Part shown: one piece after another, positions 60,298-64,000 of the stretch
How the letters are laid out: each line of letters starts with the position of its first letter
How positions within the stretch are numbered: position 1 is the stretch's first letter
Assembly (NCBI RefSeq): GCF_000382165.1
Contig: NZ_KB907713.1
Location: 1 to 64,000, forward strand
Reading direction: 5' to 3'
DNA: 64,000 bases
Source: Arsukibacterium perlucidum DSM 18276
GTDB lineage: Bacteria; Pseudomonadota; Gammaproteobacteria; Enterobacterales; Alteromonadaceae
Translations under genes and position numbers: made by a program
Notes under the pieces: generated by a model
The model's database searches: none
Told to the model about the DNA's origin: nothing
What the model saw: only the letters and a program-made list of their open reading frames with translations

Positions 60298-61937
60298 TAT
60301 TGCGGGTCCTTAGCAGGCTTAATCGGCTGATTAAGTTTATTTTCCAGCAGAAAGGCTTTCATCCTCGGATCCTGACGCTGAATGCTCAAACCACTGTCAT
60401 CGCTAATACGCTGCTGCTGGCTCAGGCTTTGGCTGGCCACACCCATAGGGCAGCTGTCATTGGCAGCATAATGTAGCGCGCTGGCCAGCATTCTTTCACT
60501 CGGGTCACCCAACTGGGCTGAGAAGTCATCCGCTACCTGGCAACCCTTTACATCAGCAGCAAATACCGGTGCCGGGGTAGGAACGAAACCGTCGGCATAC
60601 TCGCCAAAGTCTTTGGCATTGGCGCCGCTAAACTGAATAGTAAAATAGGTGGTGCCACAGTTATCGGTTGGGTAAAAGCCATAAGGTTTACCACAGGTTT
60701 TATCGCCAATCAGAATAACTTCAACATCGATACCGCGTAAGCCGTTAATAAATGCTTCACTGGCCGAACAGGTATCGCCGGTTGATAATACAAAAATCCG
60801 GTTCAGGTTCAATGCTGGCAACGGAGTGCTGGTTAACAGGCCGCCTTCATAGTCAATTTCAAAACCGTAAAACGGCATCGGGCTAAGTGGCCGGTTGTTT
60901 ATCGGATCGCGGTTCGGGTGCTTATCATTAAAGATGGTTTTCTCGAATATCCGGTCCTGAATAATCGCATCACCAGTTACCATATAAGCAAATTGCGAAG
61001 CCAGCGCCAGCAAACCACCGCCGTTGTAGCGTAAGTCGAGAACAACCTCTGTAACATTCGCATCGGCAAAGCTGTTAACAGCACTGATCAGTTGCGGCTG
61101 CGCCAGGGCAATATGGCTGTTAAATTGCAAATAACCTACTTTGCCGGCGCTGGTATCCAGTACCTTAACATTTTGCACCGGGCTGCTGGCAACATCGGCC
61201 GAGGTCATGGCAACGGTCAGGGTTTGACCGTCATTGGTTAAAAATACAAATTCATGCTGTTCACCAGCACTCTCTGGGAATAGCGCGGCGTTAATTATAT
61301 TGACACCTGCTTGACCGCCTTCATTTACAAAATCAACCCCATCAACTTCTATCAGAGCAGCTCCACGCAGGATATTGGAGTTAGCCGCTGGAGACTGAGG
61401 TTCGGTATACTTTACAACAAGTGACCGCGGTGGCGTAGTGCTGCCAACTGACCAGCTGATACCATAACCTGAGCTAACGCCAGACTGAGTTCGCTGGCGA
61501 TAATTGGCGGTACTTTCGGAATAGTGGAAATTGTCTTTCGCGGCGCCCGAGTCAGTCAGTTCGTCGGTCTTGAGTTGATCGAAAAAGGCTTTAACGGTAC
61601 TGAAATTGGCCGGATTATTGTCAGGTAACTCGCGATACCATAAGTAGGTATTATTGCTCCACGAACGCAACCACATTTTTTCATGCATGCTGGCGCCTGC
61701 GCGGTCGGGATAAGGCTGGTTGTCGTTATACGGATCGGTGCCGGTCCGTGGTGTGGCGCAGTAATTTTTAAAGTTACTTTCTGCCGCAAATACCCCTGCT
61801 GTCCAGGTGGGAGCACTAACGCCAGACCCGCCGCCAGAGCCACCAGTGCCGCCGGTACCAGCGGTGTTGCCAGAGCCACCGCCACCACAGGCAGTGAGTA
61901 AAATAACAGATGAGACCAGCAAGCTGCGTTTAAACAT
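60297..61937 (-). CDS. S41-family peptidase lipoprotein
   Basis: A 546-residue protein; ATG 61937 follows AAGGA and gives lipobox LTAC (Cys17) and a Gly/Ser/Thr-rich linker. A PDZ-like region (residues 180-270) precedes the S41 core: VVLDLRYNGGGLL, GDTCSASEAFINGLRG with the presumed nucleophile Ser and GDKTCGKPYGFYPT with Lys. Cys residues around the site may form disulfides. It should be a tail-specific-type protease at the cell surface or outer-membrane inner face. First gene of a two-gene operon. Confidence 0.85.
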   Translation of the reverse strand: MFKRSLLVSSVILLTACGGGGSGNTAGTGGTGGSGGGSGVSAPTWTAGVFAAESNFKNYCATPRTGTDPYNDNQPYPDRAGASMHEKMWLRSWSNNTYLWYRELPDNNPANFSTVKAFFDQLKTDELTDSGAAKDNFHYSESTANYRQRTQSGVSSGYGISWSVGSTTPPRSLVVKYTEPQSPAANSNILRGAALIEVDGVDFVNEGGQAGVNIINAALFPESAGEQHEFVFLTNDGQTLTVAMTSADVASSPVQNVKVLDTSAGKVGYLQFNSHIALAQPQLISAVNSFADANVTEVVLDLRYNGGGLLALASQFAYMVTGDAIIQDRIFEKTIFNDKHPNRDPINNRPLSPMPFYGFEIDYEGGLLTSTPLPALNLNRIFVLSTGDTCSASEAFINGLRGIDVEVILIGDKTCGKPYGFYPTDNCGTTYFTIQFSGANAKDFGEYADGFVPTPAPVFAADVKGCQVADDFSAQLGDPSERMLASALHYAANDSCPMGVASQSLSQQQRISDDSGLSIQRQDPRMKAFLLENKLNQPIKPAKDPQ

Positions 61938-62207
61938 GGTTATCCTTACCACCATTAGTCAAAAAATGAAGGGCCACGATGCTTGTTAAGTTGTTAACAA
62001 AACAGCGGGGTAAATGTAATTTCCAGTGGGCTGAAATTTAGCAAAATCGTAGCAAAACGGCAATTAATAAATTAAGTTGCAGTGTGGCGCTAACCGCCTA
62101 TAAAATCGGGTAAAATCGCTGAACTACATGTTTTGTTACAATAAATGGCTGCTTAGCCCTCTGTTTAAGCTTAGATTAAACAGCAAATATTTTGTTCAGG
62201 AACTGCC

Positions 62208-63248
62208 ATGGTCGCCTCTGTATCAGCTGAAGTCAGCCCGCAACCCGCACCTTTCAGGCTTATTCAGGCCGACGGTCAGCCACAATTTGGCATTTTCGGT
62301 CAGCCGGCCACTGAGCTGGGTGTAGCAGATTTTGATTATCGCACTGCCATGGATAAACCGGCATCCAGATTAGCGCGCTGGGCTCATTACAAGCAGTTTC
62401 AGTTTGTCAGCGTCAGCCACCCGGACTGGATACTGGCGGCGGCGATTGCCGATATCCGCTACCTGTGCTCTGGCTTTGCCTACTTTTATCAGAGCAGTAC
62501 CGCCAGTTTAACCGAGTTTAAGCTGCTGCAACCGTTAGGGCGGCATAGCCAGATGAGTAGCTCACCCACCGCTGGGGTAGCGGCCATAACAGGCGGGAAT
62601 AACCGGATCTGGATTGAGCCCTGTGGCTATAGCTGGCGACTGGCTCTGCAAAGTAAACAACTGAATGCCGACTTATTGCTAAGCCCCGGTAAAATCGTCG
62701 AACCGCTGGCTCTGTGTTTACCAACAGGCTACAACGGCTGGACTTACACTCAAAAACATAACGGGTTGCAGGTAACAGGAGATATTCAACAGCAGCAACA
62801 ACCTGTTGACGTGGCGGGTGCGCTGGGTGGTTATGATTTTTCGGCAGGTTATATGCGCCGGGAAACCAGTTGGCGCTGGGGTAGTTTAAGTGGCTATAGC
62901 GGCAGCGATAAAATTGGTTTTAATCTGGCGGCTGGGGTTAACGAAACCGGTGCCACTGAAAACTGCTGCTGGTTAAATGGTAAGCGTTATTTACTGCCAG
63001 CCGTGCATTTTAGTTTTAACAGGCTTAAACCAGATACGCCCTGGCAGCTCACCAGCCACTGTGGTGCGATACAACTGCAGTTTATTCCGGCGGCCAAACG
63101 GCAAGAGCGGTTGAACCTGGGGCTGCTTGCCAGTAACTTCCGCCAATATTGCGGCAGCTGGCATGGCACGATAACCCTTAGTGACGGCCAGCAAATTAAT
63201 TTTAACGGCCAGCAGGGCCTGGCAGAAGATCACTTCGCCCGCTGGTAA
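62208..63248 (+). CDS. DUF2804 family protein
   Basis: A 346-residue protein with no signal or membrane segment; AGGA precedes ATG 62208. It shows the DUF2804 layout: an N-terminal FGIFGQPATELGVADFDYRT, ARWAHYKQFQFVSVSHPDWIL, then GGYDFSAGYMRRETSWRWGS and a C-terminal beta region ending FNGQQGLAEDHFARW. Function unknown; the fold recalls lipocalin-like svf1/DUF proteins by their paired beta domains. It converges on rlmF. Confidence 0.8.
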   Translation: MVASVSAEVSPQPAPFRLIQADGQPQFGIFGQPATELGVADFDYRTAMDKPASRLARWAHYKQFQFVSVSHPDWILAAAIADIRYLCSGFAYFYQSSTASLTEFKLLQPLGRHSQMSSSPTAGVAAITGGNNRIWIEPCGYSWRLALQSKQLNADLLLSPGKIVEPLALCLPTGYNGWTYTQKHNGLQVTGDIQQQQQPVDVAGALGGYDFSAGYMRRETSWRWGSLSGYSGSDKIGFNLAAGVNETGATENCCWLNGKRYLLPAVHFSFNRLKPDTPWQLTSHCGAIQLQFIPAAKRQERLNLGLLASNFRQYCGSWHGTITLSDGQQINFNGQQGLAEDHFARW

Positions 63249-63283
63249 ACTCCTTACCGGAAAAGCATCTGCTAACAAAAAAC

Positions 63284-64000
63284 TTAAAAACGCCAGGCCA
63301 GCAGATGGCTGCTTTTCTGGCCCTGCTGCATGTTAATTGGTTTAATCTCAGCTGCACCAGCCTGGCGCGCAGCAGCCTGCAGGGCTTTCAGGTGGCTTTG
63401 TTGTGATACCAGGCTGCTGAACCAGCCAACCTGGCTGGCAAACTCAACGCTCTCACTAATAAGCTGTTTGATAAACGCCAACTCACCACCCGGACACCAT
63501 AATTCATGTTGCTGACCAGCAAAGTTGCGTTGCTGTGGGCTGTCAGGCAATTTCAGATTAGCTCTTTTGCGTTGATTGGCAGCGGCAGCCTCGGTGGCTG
63601 AACTGTAAAATGGCGGATTGCAAACGGTTAACGCGAAGACATCGCCGGGCTGAATGATACCGCGCAGGATGCTGTTGCTATCAGGCTGGCGGCGCAGGCT
63701 TATCTGGCCTTTTAATGTTGAGTTGCTATCAATAATCAGCTGCGCAGCGGTTAACGCCAGCGGGTCAATATCGGTGCCGACACAGCGCCAGCCATAGCTG
63801 CGGCTGGCAATAATTGGATAAATAAGGTTAGCACCACAACCAATATCCAGCATGCTGATTTGCTTACCTGTTGGCACGCCAGCGGGCCCGGCCAGTAAAT
63901 CTGCGGCATAGTGAATATAGTCGGCCCGCCCCGGAATAGGCGGACACAAGTAACCCGGCGGCAGTTGCCAGTGGTTAATCTGATAGTAATGCTGCAGCAG
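63284..64000 (-). CDS. rlmF: 23S rRNA (adenine-1618-N6)-methyltransferase RlmF, C-terminal part
   Basis: The frame is open to the window edge; 238 residues are visible, lacking roughly the first quarter. The visible part starts LLQHYYQINHWQLPPGYLCP, then PPIPGRADYIHY, SAM motif LDIGCGANLIYPI, TDIDPLAL and the catalytic CNPPFYSS (NPPF type for adenine-N6 methylation). This is RlmF/YbiN, which modifies A1618 of 23S rRNA. Stop at 63284. Confidence 0.9.
   Translation of the reverse strand: MLQHYYQINHWQLPPGYLCPPIPGRADYIHYAADLLAGPAGVPTGKQISMLDIGCGANLIYPIIASRSYGWRCVGTDIDPLALTAAQLIIDSNSTLKGQISLRRQPDSNSILRGIIQPGDVFALTVCNPPFYSSATEAAAANQRKRANLKLPDSPQQRNFAGQQHELWCPGGELAFIKQLISESVEFASQVGWFSSLVSQQSHLKALQAAARQAGAAEIKPINMQQGQKSSHLLAWRF

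Noticed and set aside
63264..63310. Inverted repeat AGCATCTGCT / AGCAGATGGCT near the end of rlmF
   Set aside because: The right arm lies within the rlmF coding end and pairing needs a bulge and a 26-base loop; not convincing as a terminator.
1..64000. Search by eye for CRISPR arrays, tRNA and rRNA genes, prophage and integrase genes
   Set aside because: No regularly spaced repeats, cloverleaf sequences or recombinase motifs were found apart from the IS4 end.

Overview
The window is a 64 kb chromosomal stretch from a Gram-negative gammaproteobacterium. Gene content and small-family composition (DUF3019, DUF3334, MipA, tryptophan-halogenase-like flavoprotein, SxtJ/DUF5989, Bcr/CflA, RlmF, ComM) point to the Alteromonadales, most like Rheinheimera, Alishewanella or Arsukibacterium; that placement is inference from protein style, not a database match. 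It is gene-dense, with short intergenic gaps, many TAATG stop/start overlaps, and no rRNA, tRNA, CRISPR or prophage that I could see.

Layout. 1-1.4 kb: right end of an IS4-type insertion sequence that has cut into a BdlA-like double-PAS chemoreceptor gene. 1.4-3.8 kb: solute-binding protein, PEP-CTERM protein and a small secreted protein. 3.8-9.9 kb: a compact unit of two tandem SGNH-hydrolase/TPR membrane proteins divergent from a carbamoyltransferase, an SxtJ-like membrane protein and a 50-residue DUF5989 protein. 10-12.7 kb: RhlE helicase and an EAL-HDOD protein. 12.7-35.9 kb: a dispersed starch/maltodextrin region with a GH13 lipoprotein, a GH31 enzyme, a halogenase-like flavoprotein, an esterase, a cyclomaltodextrinase, a sugar MFS transporter, a second GH13 lipoprotein and a LacI regulator. 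These are interleaved with an AT-richer accessory patch at 17.3-19.8 kb (orphan gene, truncated DUF2200, Phd/ParE toxin-antitoxin), ThrE exporter, TonB-domain protein, an ArsR/SRPBCC pair and a SulP transporter. 36-39.3 kb: MipA, DUF3019 and a two-component system in one operon. 39.4-49.5 kb: Bcr/CflA exporter, DUF3334 with a small acidic partner, PyrC, ComM, and an RND exporter with a LolA-like protein and an unusual FimV-like/beta-barrel fusion. 49.6-64 kb: SNF2 helicase, orphan membrane-anchored protein, cytochrome c, secreted alpha-amylase, endonuclease I, CRP-family regulator, Mpo1-like and DUF6445 proteins, an S41 peptidase operon, DUF2804 and partial RlmF.

How the genes fit together. 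A near-identical palindrome, TGNATACGTATNCA, stands before the GH13/GH31 operon (12679), between the halogenase-like gene and the esterase/cyclomaltodextrinase operon (22414), and before the MFS/alpha-glucosidase operon (29678). The LacI protein at 34901-35926 is the obvious candidate to bind it. In this reading a secreted amylase and cell-envelope lipoprotein enzymes cut alpha-glucans, the MFS protein imports the products, and the LacI protein reports their presence. No TonB-dependent receptor lies in the window, so the outer-membrane step must be encoded elsewhere.

The best candidates for poorly described biology are the carbamoyltransferase/SxtJ/DUF5989/SGNH unit, the FimV-barrel-RND-LolA-like operon, and the placement of a halogenase-like flavoprotein under the presumed maltodextrin operator.
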